Of a DNA stretch of 64,000 nucleotides, positions 6,910 to 16,461 are shown piece after piece. Positions within the stretch are counted from its first letter, which is position 1. Each line of letters opens with the position of its first letter. This stretch comes from Streptococcus mitis. GTDB taxonomy: Bacteria; Bacillota; Bacilli; Lactobacillales; Streptococcaceae. The position numbers and the translations under genes are program-made. The DNA lies in NCBI GenBank assembly GCA_001560895.1, contig CP014326.1, forward strand, positions 570,001 to 634,000. The letters are read 5' to 3'. The notes beneath the pieces were generated by a model. The model was not told the origin of the DNA, did no database searches, and saw only the letters and a program-made list of their open reading frames with translations.

Positions 6910-7956
6910 ATGCTTTCCAAATTTTCTGGAAGCCGACAAGACCAGCAATTTGTGTTACTTTTAGTTATTTTGCTAGGTATTTTAGGGATTTCTCTCTTTC
7001 TAGCAGTTTCAATGGGATCTGTTACGATTAATCTAGGAGATACCTATCGGATTATTTTGAGCAGGTTGGGATTTCCTCTTGAGATAGGAGAGGTTTCCAA
7101 GTCTACTCTTGCCATTGTATGGAACATGAGATTCCCTCGAGTATTGTTAGGTCTGATAGTAGGAGCAGGCCTTTCTATGTGTGGTAGTGTGATGCAGTCC
7201 ACGGTAAACAATCCCATCGCTGAGCCCTATGTCTTAGGAATCTCTGCTGGTGCAACTCTAGGGGCAACCTTGAGCATCATTCTTGGTTTAAAAGTGATGA
7301 TTAGCCTTGGAGCTTTTCTTGGAGCTATTTTGGCAACAATTGCTGTCCTTATCATTGCCTCTATGCAGGGAAGGATGACAACTTCTAGCCTGATTTTATC
7401 AGGAACGGTGGTCAATGCTCTCTTTCTGGCTTTTTCCAACTTTATTATCTCAGTTGGCGCTAATGCGGACAGTGTGATGACCATTAAGTTTTGGACCATG
7501 GGTTCGCTTGCCGGGACTTCCTGGGCAGACTTGGTCCTGCCAACTACAGTGGTAGGAATAGCCTTTCTATTTTTCTCTACTCAGTATCGTGTTTTCAATG
7601 CGATGATGATGGGAGATGAGACTGCTTTAACTTTGGGGATTCCCTTACGCTTTTATTGGTATCTTTATGTGACAATGGTGGCTGTACTGACAGCAGTCTT
7701 AGTGGCAACCTGTGGGATTATTGGATTTGTCGGTCTGATTACTCCACATTTAGCTCGAGGGTTAATAGGAACGAATTACAAGAGGCTTTTTCCCGTTGCA
7801 ACCTTGCTGGGTGCCCTCTTTGTCATCTGGGCAGACGTACTCTCTCGTATCATCATTCCAAACGCAGAGCTTCCTATTGGTATTTTCACAGCCTTAGTAG
7901 GTGCTCCCTTCTTTATCTACATTGTTGGAGGTAGGCGAAGGGAGGTGAGGGTCTGA
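6910..7956 (+). CDS. FecCD-family iron/siderophore ABC permease
   Basis: The 348-aa polytopic protein has eight to ten hydrophobic segments and FecCD/BtuC hallmarks: WNMRFPRVLLGLIVGAGLS, then NPIAEPYVLGISAGATLG, and the C-terminal GFVGLITPHLARGLIG. It would form the (homodimeric) channel that imports a ferric siderophore, heme or cobalamin. A single permease gene followed by an ATPase and a binding lipoprotein is a complete importer. The ribosome site AAAGGAGG precedes ATG 6910. The stop is one base before the ATPase start. It differs from the gene order I expect next to rpsO/cadD in pneumococcus, so it may be accessory. Confidence 0.9.
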   Translation: MLSKFSGSRQDQQFVLLLVILLGILGISLFLAVSMGSVTINLGDTYRIILSRLGFPLEIGEVSKSTLAIVWNMRFPRVLLGLIVGAGLSMCGSVMQSTVNNPIAEPYVLGISAGATLGATLSIILGLKVMISLGAFLGAILATIAVLIIASMQGRMTTSSLILSGTVVNALFLAFSNFIISVGANADSVMTIKFWTMGSLAGTSWADLVLPTTVVGIAFLFFSTQYRVFNAMMMGDETALTLGIPLRFYWYLYVTMVAVLTAVLVATCGIIGFVGLITPHLARGLIGTNYKRLFPVATLLGALFVIWADVLSRIIIPNAELPIGIFTALVGAPFFIYIVGGRRREVRV

Positions 7957-7957
7957 T

Positions 7958-8713
7958 ATGGACTTGATTTGTAAGGATATCCATTTTGGACTAGGAGAGA
8001 AAAAAATCCTCAATGGAGTTTCTCTTAAGGTTGAAGGGCATCAATTTCACACGATACTAGGGCCAAATGGAAGTGGAAAAACCAGCCTGCTTAAACTCCT
8101 CTATCGTCAGGAAAAGGCGGACAAAGGCTTGATAAGTCTAGATGGGAAACCTCTGGAACAATGGACAATCAAAGAAACAGCCAAGCAAATGGCAGTTGTG
8201 ACCCAGTTTAACCAGCTGCAGTTTGATTGTACAGTTGAGGAAATCGTCTTGCTGGGAAGAACTCCCCACCTCTCTTTTTTACAGAAGGAAAGGGAAAGGG
8301 ATTATGCCCTCGTTCAAGATGCCCTCGTTAAGGTGGATATGCTTGAGAAGAAAACTCGTCTCTATTCGTCTCTGTCAGGGGGAGAGAAACAGCGAGTCTT
8401 ACTAGCCCGCGCCTTAGCGCAAGAACCGACTCTCTTACTCCTAGACGAACCAACTAATCACCTGGATATTAAGTATCAGTTAGACTTGTTGGCCATTGTG
8501 AAGGAGCTCAAGGTCAATGTTCTAGCTGTCCTGCATGATATTCAACTTGCTTGTCGCTATTCGGATTATCTCTATCTAATGAAAGAGGGAGAAATCCTTT
8601 ACCAAGGGACTCCAAAGGAGACCATCACCCCTGAGTCATTGCAAACTGTATATGGAGTTCAAAGTCAGGTGACTTGGACCGAGGATCAGCAAGCTATGAT
8701 TCACTATTTATAA
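7958..8713 (+). CDS. Iron/siderophore ABC transporter ATP-binding protein
   Basis: The 251-aa ATPase has Walker A GPNGSGKTSLL (about residues 34-44), signature LSGGEKQRVLLARAL and Walker B LLLLDEPTNHLD, followed by the switch His in LAVLHD. This is the FepC/FhuC subfamily. It energises uptake with the preceding FecCD permease; the genes are practically contiguous. The alternative substrates for this subfamily are heme and cobalamin. The esterase at the end of the operon favours a siderophore. Confidence 0.92.
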   Translation: MDLICKDIHFGLGEKKILNGVSLKVEGHQFHTILGPNGSGKTSLLKLLYRQEKADKGLISLDGKPLEQWTIKETAKQMAVVTQFNQLQFDCTVEEIVLLGRTPHLSFLQKERERDYALVQDALVKVDMLEKKTRLYSSLSGGEKQRVLLARALAQEPTLLLLDEPTNHLDIKYQLDLLAIVKELKVNVLAVLHDIQLACRYSDYLYLMKEGEILYQGTPKETITPESLQTVYGVQSQVTWTEDQQAMIHYL

Positions 8714-8732
8714 GAATGAAAAGGAAAACAAG

Positions 8733-9743
8733 ATGAAAAAAACACTAAGCATTTTACTCGTAACAGTAGCTACTCTAACCATGGTAGCTTGTGGCAATAC
8801 TACTACAGAAAAAGCTACCACACAGTCTAGCACAGAAACAAGTCAAAAGGCTAACGCAGAGACGACTTATCCGTTAACGGTTAAGACCTATGATGCTAAA
8901 GGGAATGAAGTTGAACAAGTTTTTGACAAGGCACCTGAAAAAGTTATCACCAACAATCTTTCAACCACTGAAATCTTATTGGAGTTAGGCTTGAAGGATA
9001 AAATTGCTGGCATGCTCAACCCTGATAATGCTGTGACGGACAAATACAAGGACGCTATTGCAGCTATTCCTCAAATCGGGGATAAAAAAACAGTCTCACA
9101 AGAGACAGTACTTTCTTATGAGCCAGATGCAGTGATGGGTCGAAACATGATGTTTTCCGAAAAATCCTTGGGGGCAGTTAGCACTTGGAATGAAAATAAA
9201 ATCCCAGTCTATACGCAAAAAGCTTCTCTCTCAACGATTCAGCAAGATTTGGGAAATATCGTAGAAGATGTTAAAAATCTTGGAATGATTTTTAATGTTC
9301 AGGACAAGGCTAATGAATACGCAGCCCAATTACAAGCTAAAATTGACGCTGTTAAAAAAGCAAATCCAGCAAGCCAAGGTGAAAAGAAAAAGGCTTTGAT
9401 TATGGTTGCATATAATGATCAAACCTTTGGTGCTTACAAGTCTGCTTTGCAAGAAAGTTTGCTGAACCAACTTGGTTATACAAACGTTGCTACGGGGACA
9501 TCAGGCTTGACCTTGGAAAATCTCGTGTCAATGGATCCTGAATTGATTATCTATGTAACCAGCGACCGCAATAAAAAATTGGATGAAAAAGCAGTAGAGT
9601 TGATGAAGGCAAATGCTGTTTTGGAAAGCGTTCCTGCTATTAAGAATCAAAAAATCATGACCATCTCTTACGATGAATTGATGGACTATGGTCCAGCAGT
9701 GATTGATTCCCTTGAAAAAATCAATGACTTTATCAATAAATAA
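8733..9743 (+). CDS. Iron-siderophore substrate-binding lipoprotein (Peripla_BP_2)
   Basis: The 336-aa protein begins with a lipoprotein signal peptide (MKKTLSILLVTVATLTMVAC). The lipobox Cys is at residue 20, and a Ser/Thr-rich linker follows. The mature part is a FepB/FhuD-like fold: KVITNNLSTTEILLELGLKDKIAGM, then YEPDAVMGRN in the first lobe and TSGLTLENLVSMDPELIIY in the second. It would be anchored on the outer face of the membrane and present the ferric ligand to the permease. Start ATG 8733 has AAAGGAAAAC upstream. Its 3' end overlaps the esterase gene by 20 nt. Confidence 0.92.
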   Translation: MKKTLSILLVTVATLTMVACGNTTTEKATTQSSTETSQKANAETTYPLTVKTYDAKGNEVEQVFDKAPEKVITNNLSTTEILLELGLKDKIAGMLNPDNAVTDKYKDAIAAIPQIGDKKTVSQETVLSYEPDAVMGRNMMFSEKSLGAVSTWNENKIPVYTQKASLSTIQQDLGNIVEDVKNLGMIFNVQDKANEYAAQLQAKIDAVKKANPASQGEKKKALIMVAYNDQTFGAYKSALQESLLNQLGYTNVATGTSGLTLENLVSMDPELIIYVTSDRNKKLDEKAVELMKANAVLESVPAIKNQKIMTISYDELMDYGPAVIDSLEKINDFINK

Positions 9744-10416
9744 TGAGTTTGATTGGGAAGGGATTCAAGTCAAAATTAGCCTTCCTTCTACCTATGACCC
9801 CAATCAAACCTATCCGGCTATTTTATTGAATGATGGAAACTTGGATTTTCTATCCTCCCTTTCCGAATCTGTGATTTTAATGGGCTTGATCTCTAAAAAT
9901 CGCTTAGACGACTACACTCCCTGGCAGGCATCGGCTCTGAGAGATGGGGCTCCAGATTTTGGAGGTCAGGCCAAGGTCTATCATGATCATTTATTTGGAG
10001 GTCTTTTGGACAAGTTGCAGTCGCTTTATCACCTGGATGAAACTCGCCTTGCTTATGGAGGCTACTCACTAGGTGGTTTGGCGGCAGTCTACAGTCTTTT
10101 CAGCTTTGACAAGGTTTCCTGTGTCTTTTCGATCTGCGGTTCCTTTTGGTACCCTGATTTTGTGGATTACTGCAAGGAAGAGACAGTAAAAAATCTAGAC
10201 TGTTTGCTGTATCTACAGAATGGTCAAACAGAAGGAGTACACCATACTAATCGCTTGGCTCAAGCACCAGTCTATGCTGAGCAGATTCATACCAGTCTTC
10301 AGAAATGCTATCCGAACGGCCAGTTTGTTTTTGATCCTTATGGACACCATGAACAAGTAGCTGAGCGATTTCTAGCCTTTTCCAACTGGTTGGCCCAAAA
10401 ATGGAAAATTGAATAA
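9724..10416 (+). CDS. Putative siderophore esterase (alpha/beta hydrolase, Fes/IroE-like)
   Basis: The 230-aa protein belongs to the putative-esterase family (PF00756-like). It starts with a strand-rich segment (EGIQVKISLPSTYDPNQTYP), has the nucleophile elbow GGYSLGG with Ser about residue 115, and a late DPYGHHEQ supplying the likely His. No signal peptide is seen, so it acts in the cytoplasm. Family members such as Fes, IroE and BesA cut tri-catecholate siderophores to release iron. Its place as last gene of an iron-type ABC operon, overlapping the lipoprotein gene by 20 nt, supports the same role. Start ATG 9724 is the only in-frame ATG; TTG 9703 is possible. No strong ribosome site, so coupling is likely. 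Confidence 0.75.
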   Translation: MTLSINNEFDWEGIQVKISLPSTYDPNQTYPAILLNDGNLDFLSSLSESVILMGLISKNRLDDYTPWQASALRDGAPDFGGQAKVYHDHLFGGLLDKLQSLYHLDETRLAYGGYSLGGLAAVYSLFSFDKVSCVFSICGSFWYPDFVDYCKEETVKNLDCLLYLQNGQTEGVHHTNRLAQAPVYAEQIHTSLQKCYPNGQFVFDPYGHHEQVAERFLAFSNWLAQKWKIE

Positions 10417-10423
10417 AAGAATT

Positions 10424-10447
10424 ATCCCTTGGCAAAAGCCAAGGGAT
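10424..10447. terminator. Bidirectional terminator between esterase and acyltransferase genes
   Basis: The perfect stem ATCCCTTGGC-AAAA-GCCAAGGGAT lies between converging genes. T-rich sequence on the plus side is interrupted (TGTTGTATTTATT); on the minus side AATTCTTTT follows. Confidence 0.75.
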
Positions 10448-10459
10448 TGTTGTATTTAT

Positions 10460-11209
10460 TTAACCAAGTTTTTCTCTTTTCTTATCTGGATTCCAGATAA
10501 AGCTTGCGATAAAGCTAAAGATGATGGTTAGGATAGCGAGGATAATGGCAAGGATGAGAGCAGGGATGCGGATAAACCACCAGAGTGGATTTGGTTTTTT
10601 ATCATTGTGCCATTGTTTTGTTTCTTGGTCCAGACGTTGGAATTCTGCTTGAATGCGATTGGCGACTGTTTCAATGCCTTCATCATTCATTTTCTTGATA
10701 TCTGAGATATCGATTGGATTTCCAAAGTTCATATCGACACGCTCGCGGCTAATCAAGCCTTTCAAGGTCATGGGACCTGTGTAGGTAACGGGCATGATAC
10801 GAACCTTGGCCATCTTGGCAATCAGAGCAACTCCACCCTTGACATCGTTTGAGTGACGGCTCCCACTTGGAAACATGATGAGAGAGCGGTCACTTTTTTT
10901 AAGAACATTGATAGGATATTTGATGGCAGAAGCACTAGGATTTTCACGGTCGATAGGAAATGCACCACACATACGAATCCACCAGCCAAAGATACGGTTG
11001 GTAAAGAGCTCTTTTTTGGCCATAAAGATAAACTGTTTTGGCTTGGTCGCAAAAGCCATGTAAACTGGATCCCACCAAGTACGGTGAGGGGCAACCAGAA
11101 TATAATTTTCATCTTGATTAGGAATTTTATCGGTATTATGATAGTGGGCATTGCCATTGATGGACCATAGGAGTAAGACAACTAATCCACGTAAATAAGT
11201 ATAAAACAT
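10460..11209 (-). CDS. 1-acylglycerol-3-phosphate acyltransferase family protein
   Basis: The 249-aa protein shows the acyltransferase motif HRTWWD (HX4D, about residues 42-47) and the second block FPSGSRHS. A hydrophobic helix comes near the N terminus, and a C-terminal membrane anchor is at about residues 217-240 (IPALILAIILAILTIIFSFI) ending in a Lys/Arg-rich tail. PlsC-type enzymes acylate lysophosphatidate in membrane lipid synthesis. Streptococci also carry a separate main plsC, so substrate is uncertain. I chose ATG 11209 (MFYTYLRG) because AAGGAG lies just upstream; the open frame begins 15 codons earlier without a ribosome site. Confidence 0.88.
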   Translation of the reverse strand: MFYTYLRGLVVLLLWSINGNAHYHNTDKIPNQDENYILVAPHRTWWDPVYMAFATKPKQFIFMAKKELFTNRIFGWWIRMCGAFPIDRENPSASAIKYPINVLKKSDRSLIMFPSGSRHSNDVKGGVALIAKMAKVRIMPVTYTGPMTLKGLISRERVDMNFGNPIDISDIKKMNDEGIETVANRIQAEFQRLDQETKQWHNDKKPNPLWWFIRIPALILAIILAILTIIFSFIASFIWNPDKKREKLG

Positions 11210-11304
11210 GCGATCTCCTTCGATTATTTTCTTGTTATTATTATACCTTATCAAAGGAGGGCTGGCAAACTTTTCCCTTGACCAGGTACATATTTAGGAT
11301 GAAA

Positions 11305-11334
11305 TTAGAATTCTTTTAGAAAAAATGATATGAT
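11305..11334 (+). promoter_or_regulatory. Promoter with leaderless geometry before the P-type ATPase gene
   Basis: The -10 TATGAT (11329-11334) lies 7 nt before ATG 11342; a weak -35 TTAGAA (11305-11310) sits 18 bp upstream. There is no Shine-Dalgarno between them, so transcription probably starts at the ATG. Confidence 0.5.
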
Positions 11335-11341
11335 AGAATTT

Positions 11342-13678
11342 ATGGATAAAAATAAGATTATGGGATTAACCCAAAGAGAAGTCAAGGAAAGACAGGCTAA
11401 GGGTTTGGTCAATGATTTTACCGCATCGGCCAGTACCAGCACTTGGCAAATCATCAAACGAAATGTCTTTACCCTTTTTAACGCTTTGAACTTTGCCATT
11501 GCTTTGGCCCTAGCCTTTGTGCAGGCTTGGAGCAATTTGGTCTTCTTTGCTGTTATCTGCTTTAACGCTTTTTCTGGAATTGTGACCGAGCTACGGGCCA
11601 AACACATGGTGGACAAGCTCAATCTTATGACCAAGGAAAAAGTCAAGACTATTCGGGATGGCCAAGAAGTGGCTCTGAATCCTGAAGAATTGGTGCTAGG
11701 AGATGTCATTCGTCTGTCTGCTGGAGAGCAGATTCCCAGTGATGCCTTGGTTTTGGAAGGCTTTTCGGAAGTCAATGAAGCCATGTTAACGGGGGAAAGT
11801 GATTTGGTGCAAAAGGAAGTTGACGCCTTGCTTCTGTCTGGAAGTTTCCTAGCCAGTGGGTCAGTTTTAGCTCAAGTTCACCATGTCGGTGCAGACAACT
11901 ATGCTGCCAAACTCATGCTGGAAGCCAAGACTGTTAAACCAATCAACTCTCGTATCATGAAATCGCTGGACAAGTTAGCAGGTTTTACTGGAAAGATTAT
12001 CATTCCTTTTGGTCTGGCTCTCTTGCTAGAAGCCTTGCTTTTAAAAGGACTGCCTCTCAAGTCATCCGTTGTAAATTCATCGACAGCCCTACTGGGAATG
12101 TTACCCAAGGGAATCGCCCTTTTGACCATCACTTCGCTCTTGACAGCGGTGATTAAGTTGGGCTTGAAAAAGGTCTTGGTGCAGGAGATGTATTCTGTTG
12201 AGACCTTGGCGCGCGTGGATATGCTCTGTTTGGACAAGACGGGCACCATCACCCAAGGAAAGATGCAGGTGGAGGCTGTTCTTCCACTGACGGCAACTTA
12301 TGGTGAAGAGACTATTGCCAGCATCCTGACCAGCTACATAGCCCATAGTGAGGATAAGAATCCAACTGCCCAAGCTATTCGCCAACGTTTCCAAGGTCAG
12401 GTAGTCTATCCTATGATTTTCAATCTTCCCTTCTCCAGCGACCGCAAGTGGGGAGCTATGGAGTTAGAAGGCTTGGGAACAGTTTTCTTAGGTGCACCTG
12501 AGATGTTGCTGGATTCTGAGGTCCCAGAAGCCAGAGAGGCCTTGGAGAGAGGGTCACGTGTCTTGGTCTTGGCTCTCAGTCAGGAAAAACTAGACCATCA
12601 CAAGCCACAGAAACCATCTGATATTCATGCTCTAGCCTTGCTGGAAATTTTGGATCCTATTCGAGAAGGAGCAGCAGAGACGCTGGACTATCTCCGTTCT
12701 CAGGAAGTAGGACTGAAGATTATCTCTGGTGATAATCCAGTCACTGTATCCAGCATTGCCCAGAAGGCTGGTTTTGCGGACTATGACAGCTATGTAGATT
12801 GTTCAAAAATAACGGATGAGGAATTGATTGCTATGGCTGAGGAGACAGCTATTTTCGGACGTGTTTCCCCTCATCAAAAGAAACTCATCATCCAAACGCT
12901 GAAAAAAGCGGGTCATACAACAGCTATGACAGGGGACGGGGTCAATGATATCCTGGCCCTTCGTGAGGCGGATTGTTCTATCGTGATGGCCGAGGGAGAT
13001 CCTGCGACACGTCAGATTGCCAATCTGGTTCTCTTGAACTCAGACTTTAATGATGTTCCTGAGATTCTCTTTGAAGGTCGTCGCGTGGTCAATAACATTG
13101 CCCATATCGCCCCGATTTTCTTGATAAAGACCATCTATTCTTTCTTGCTCGCAGTTATCTGTATCGCCAGTGCTTTACTAGGTCGGTCTGAGTGGATCTT
13201 GATTTTCCCTTTCATTCCAATCCAGATTACCATGATTGATCAGTTCGTGGAAGGTTTCCCACCATTCGTTCTGACTTTTGAGCGAAATATCAAATCTGTT
13301 GAGCCAAATTTCCTCAGAAGATCCATGCTTCGTGCTCTACCAAGTGCTCTCATGGTTGTGTTCAGCGTTCTTTTTGTGAAAATATTTGGAAGTAGCCAAG
13401 GTTGGTCTGAGTTAGAAATCTCAACTCTACTCTATTATCTCTTGGGGTCAATTGGTTTCTTATCCGTATTTAGAGCCTGCATGCCATTTACCCTATGGCG
13501 TGTCCTCTTGATTGTTTGGTCAGTAGGAGGCTTCCTAGCCACAGCTCTCTTCCCAAGAATTCAAAAACTGCTTGAAATTTCAACCTTAACAGGACAAACA
13601 TTACCTGTTTATGGTGTCATGATGTTGGTCTTTACCGTGATTTTCATCCTGACTAGTCGCTATCAAGCTAGAAAATAA
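11342..13678 (+). CDS. Cation-transporting P-type ATPase
   Basis: The 778-aa membrane ATPase has the TGES actuator motif (MLTGESDL), the phosphorylation site DKTGTITQG with Asp about residue 298, the NPTAQAIR and SSDRKWGAM nucleotide-binding region, and hinge TGDGVND (about 531-537). Four hydrophobic helices precede and about six follow the catalytic core. The intramembrane motif reads LPKGI rather than a CPX metal motif, which argues against a CPx heavy-metal pump. Ca2+, Mn2+ or Mg2+ is more likely, but specificity cannot be read here. ATG 11342 has no ribosome site and probably heads a leaderless mRNA; ATG 11360 is an alternative. Confidence 0.9.
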   Translation: MDKNKIMGLTQREVKERQAKGLVNDFTASASTSTWQIIKRNVFTLFNALNFAIALALAFVQAWSNLVFFAVICFNAFSGIVTELRAKHMVDKLNLMTKEKVKTIRDGQEVALNPEELVLGDVIRLSAGEQIPSDALVLEGFSEVNEAMLTGESDLVQKEVDALLLSGSFLASGSVLAQVHHVGADNYAAKLMLEAKTVKPINSRIMKSLDKLAGFTGKIIIPFGLALLLEALLLKGLPLKSSVVNSSTALLGMLPKGIALLTITSLLTAVIKLGLKKVLVQEMYSVETLARVDMLCLDKTGTITQGKMQVEAVLPLTATYGEETIASILTSYIAHSEDKNPTAQAIRQRFQGQVVYPMIFNLPFSSDRKWGAMELEGLGTVFLGAPEMLLDSEVPEAREALERGSRVLVLALSQEKLDHHKPQKPSDIHALALLEILDPIREGAAETLDYLRSQEVGLKIISGDNPVTVSSIAQKAGFADYDSYVDCSKITDEELIAMAEETAIFGRVSPHQKKLIIQTLKKAGHTTAMTGDGVNDILALREADCSIVMAEGDPATRQIANLVLLNSDFNDVPEILFEGRRVVNNIAHIAPIFLIKTIYSFLLAVICIASALLGRSEWILIFPFIPIQITMIDQFVEGFPPFVLTFERNIKSVEPNFLRRSMLRALPSALMVVFSVLFVKIFGSSQGWSELEISTLLYYLLGSIGFLSVFRACMPFTLWRVLLIVWSVGGFLATALFPRIQKLLEISTLTGQTLPVYGVMMLVFTVIFILTSRYQARK

Positions 13679-13683
13679 AGACA

Positions 13684-13712
13684 GACTGCAATCTGTGGAT
13701 TGTGGTCTTTTT
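13684..13712 (+). terminator. Terminator after the P-type ATPase gene
   Basis: GACTGCAATC-TGTG-GATTGTGGTC (two G-T pairs) is followed by TTTTT, directly after the stop codon. Confidence 0.75.
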
Positions 13713-13778
13713 AGGTACAAGATTGCCAGACGAAATGTGGTATAATAAGGCTAATAGAGTTTTGGAAAGTGAGAGAGA

Positions 13779-14456
13779 ATGATTTCAAAGAGATTAGAAT
13801 TAGTGGCTTCCTTTGTGCCACAGGGAGCCATTTTGCTAGATGTGGGAAGTGACCATGCTTATCTGCCTATCGAGTTGGTCGAAAGAGGCCAAATCAAAAG
13901 TGCCATTGCGGGTGAGGTGGTGGAAGGCCCCTATCAGTCTGCGGTCAAAAATGTTGAGGCTCACGGCCTAAAGGAGAAAATCCAGGTTCGTTTAGCCAAT
14001 GGCTTGGCAGCTTTTGAAGAGGCAGACCAGGTGTCAGTCATCACCATTGCAGGTATGGGCGGCCGTTTGATTGCTAGGATTTTAGAAGAAGGCTTGGACA
14101 AGTTAGCCAATGTAGAGCGGTTAATCCTCCAACCTAATAATCGTGAAGATGACTTGCGCATTTGGTTGCAAGACAATGGTTTTCAGATTGTGGCAGAAAG
14201 CATTCTAGAAGAAGCTGGTAAGTTTTACGAGATTTTGGTGGTGGAAGCAGGACAAATGAAGTTATCATCTAGTGATGTTCGCTTTGGACCTTTCTTGTCT
14301 AAAGAAGTCAGTCCAGTCTTTGTCCAAAAGTGGCAAAAAGAAGCTGTTAAGCTAGAGTTTGCCCTCGGACAAATCCCTGAAAAAAATTTGGAAGAACGTC
14401 AAGTTCTAGTAGATAAAATTCAAGCCATCAAGGAGGTGCTCCATGTTAGCAAGTGA
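13779..14456 (+). CDS. trmK: tRNA (adenine(22)-N1)-methyltransferase
   Basis: The 225-aa Rossmann-fold methyltransferase has the SAM-binding motif [16 protein letters not shown] (about residues 18-33), an [11 protein letters not shown] segment and the LILQPNNRE motif (about 112-120). These are typical of TrmK, which methylates A22 in the D-loop of tRNAs. A Lys-rich helical C-terminal part follows. It overlaps the Nif3-family gene by 14 nt, a pairing conserved in Firmicutes. An extended -10 (TGGTATAAT, ending 13747) lies upstream, with a leader and GAGAGAG ribosome site before ATG. Confidence 0.92.
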   Translation: MISKRLELVASFVPQGAILLDVGSDHAYLPIELVERGQIKSAIAGEVVEGPYQSAVKNVEAHGLKEKIQVRLANGLAAFEEADQVSVITIAGMGGRLIARILEEGLDKLANVERLILQPNNREDDLRIWLQDNGFQIVAESILEEAGKFYEILVVEAGQMKLSSSDVRFGPFLSKEVSPVFVQKWQKEAVKLEFALGQIPEKNLEERQVLVDKIQAIKEVLHVSK

Positions 14457-15240
14457 AGTAATTAACGCATATGAAGCCTTTTGCCCTCAGGAATTTTCCA
14501 TAGAGGGAGACAGTCGTGGTCTGCAAATTGGCACTTTGGACAAGGATATCCAAAGTGTCATGGTGACTCTCGATATTCGTGAAGAAACGGTGACTGAAGC
14601 TATTGAAAAGGGTGTGAATTTGATTATCGTCAAGCATGCGCCGATTTTCCGTCCCATCAAGGATTTGGTAGCCAGCCGTCCACAAAATCAGATTTACATT
14701 GATCTCATCAAGCATGATATCGCAGTTTATGTCAGCCATACCAATATTGATATCGTTGAAAATGGTCTCAATGACTGGTTCTGCCAGATGCTAGGAATCG
14801 AGGAGACGACTTATCTTCAGGAGACAGGTTCTGAACGTGGAATTGGGCGTATTGGGAATGTTCAGACTCAGACATTTGGGGAATTGGCCCAGAATGTCAA
14901 GCAAATATTTGATTTAGATAGTCTTCGAATGGTGCATTATCAAGAGAGTGATTTGCAGAAGCCTATTTCAAGAGTGGCCATCTGTGGTGGAAGCGGGCAG
15001 TCATTCTATAAGGAGGCTTTGGCTAAGGGAGCAGATGTCTATATTACTGGCGATATCTACTATCACACTGCCCAAGATATGCTGTCTGATGGCTTGCTGG
15101 CACTGGATCCAGGCCACTATATCGAAGTGCTTTTTGTGGAAAAAATCGCAGCACTCCTTACTCAATGGAAGGCAGAGAAGGGCTGGTCTATTGATATTTT
15201 GCCTAGTCAAGCATCGACCAATCCTTTCCACCATATCTAG
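14443..15240 (+). CDS. Nif3-like dinuclear metal-centre protein (DUF34)
   Basis: The 265-aa protein belongs to the Nif3/YqfO family, often labelled GTP cyclohydrolase I type 2 homologue. Likely metal ligands are visible in VKHAPIF (about residues 65-71), SHTNID (about 99-104) and the C-terminal [12 protein letters not shown] (about 225-236). These proteins form hexameric toroids with two metals per subunit; their cellular function is not settled. The start ATG 14443 lies within the trmK end and follows AAGGAGGTG. It shares the trmK operon and is followed closely by the amine oxidoreductase gene. Confidence 0.9.
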   Translation: MLASEVINAYEAFCPQEFSIEGDSRGLQIGTLDKDIQSVMVTLDIREETVTEAIEKGVNLIIVKHAPIFRPIKDLVASRPQNQIYIDLIKHDIAVYVSHTNIDIVENGLNDWFCQMLGIEETTYLQETGSERGIGRIGNVQTQTFGELAQNVKQIFDLDSLRMVHYQESDLQKPISRVAICGGSGQSFYKEALAKGADVYITGDIYYHTAQDMLSDGLLALDPGHYIEVLFVEKIAALLTQWKAEKGWSIDILPSQASTNPFHHI

Positions 15241-15256
15241 TTAGAAGGTGAAGACA

Positions 15257-16360
15257 ATGAAGAAAGTTGCTATTATAGGAGCAGGGATTGTGGGAGCAAC
15301 AGCTGCATACTATCTCTCGAAAGAAAGTGACCTTGAGGTGACCGTTTTTGACCATGGAAAAGGTCAGGCTACCAAGGCAGCAGCGGGAATTATCAGTCCT
15401 TGGTTTTCCAAACGTCGCAATAAAGCTTGGTACAAGATGGCACGCTTGGGGGCTGACTTTTATGTGGATTTGTTAGCTGATTTAGAAAAGTCTGGTCAGA
15501 AAATCGACTTTTACCAGCGCTCGGGAGTCTTTCTCCTGAAAAGGGATGAATCTAAGTTGGAAGAACTCTATCAACTAGCCCTCCAGCGCAGGGAAGAATC
15601 TCCCTCGATAGGTCAGTTAGCTATTTTGGATCAAGCCTCAGCTAATGAATTATTCCCTGATTTGCAGGGATTTGACAGCTTGCTCTATGCTTCTGGTGGA
15701 GCGAGAGTGGATGGCCAACTCTTAGTGACTCGTTTGCTAGAAGCTAGTCAGGTCAAGCTGGTCAAAGAAAAAGTGAGTCTGACACCTTTAGCATCAGGAC
15801 ATCAGATTGGCACAGAGGTGTTTGATCAGGTTATTTTAGCGACGGGAGCTTGGTTGGGACACATATTAGAACCCTTAGGATATGAAGTGGATGTTCGTCC
15901 TCAAAAAGGACAACTCCGAGACTATCAACTTGCCCAAGACATGGAATCCTATCCTGTTGTTATGCCAGAAGGGGAGTGGGATTTGATTCCTTTTGCAGGT
16001 GGGAAATTATCCTTAGGCGCTACCCATGAAAATGATATGGGATTTGATTTGACGGTGGATGAAGCCTTGCTCCAGCAAATGGAGGATGCGGCCTTACCTC
16101 ACTATCTAGGCTTGGTAGAAGCGACTTCCAGAGCTGAGCGTGTGGGAATCCGTGCCTACACCAGTGATTTCTCTCCTTTCTTTGGGCAGGTGCCAGAATT
16201 GGCAGGTGTCTATGCTGCTAGTGGACTAGGTTCATCAGGCCTCACAACTGGTCCTATCATTGGTTACCATCTAGCCCAACTTATCCAAGACAAGGAGTTG
16301 ACCTTGTATCCAGTAAACTACCCAATTGAAAACTATATCAAACGACTAAAAAACGAATAA
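15257..16360 (+). CDS. FAD-dependent amino acid/amine oxidoreductase (DAO family)
   Basis: The 367-aa flavoprotein begins with the dinucleotide-binding motif VAIIGAGIVGATAAYYL. GQATKAAAGIISPW is the second FAD contact, and GLGSSGLTTGPIIGYHLAQL is at the C terminus. This is the DadA/glycine-oxidase fold, which oxidises an amino acid or secondary amine and often makes H2O2. The exact substrate cannot be read. ATG 15257 was chosen with AGAAGGTG upstream; GTG 15248 in frame lies within that ribosome site. It follows the Nif3 gene by 16 nt and is probably co-transcribed. Confidence 0.87.
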   Translation: MKKVAIIGAGIVGATAAYYLSKESDLEVTVFDHGKGQATKAAAGIISPWFSKRRNKAWYKMARLGADFYVDLLADLEKSGQKIDFYQRSGVFLLKRDESKLEELYQLALQRREESPSIGQLAILDQASANELFPDLQGFDSLLYASGGARVDGQLLVTRLLEASQVKLVKEKVSLTPLASGHQIGTEVFDQVILATGAWLGHILEPLGYEVDVRPQKGQLRDYQLAQDMESYPVVMPEGEWDLIPFAGGKLSLGATHENDMGFDLTVDEALLQQMEDAALPHYLGLVEATSRAERVGIRAYTSDFSPFFGQVPELAGVYAASGLGSSGLTTGPIIGYHLAQLIQDKELTLYPVNYPIENYIKRLKNE

Positions 16361-16461
16361 AATTTTACTGAAATTTTAGCTTCCCTTCTAGGATGGAAAA
16401 TGACATTCCCTATCAAAAATGGTAAAATAAGAAAAAATAATCCGAGAATCGAGGAAAGAAG

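Noticed and set aside
11342..13678. Assignment of the P-type ATPase as the pneumococcal Ca/Mn exporter CaxP/MgtA
   Set aside because: The motifs show only a P-type ATPase; neighbours (acyltransferase, trmK) match another pneumococcal ATPase locus, so no symbol was given.
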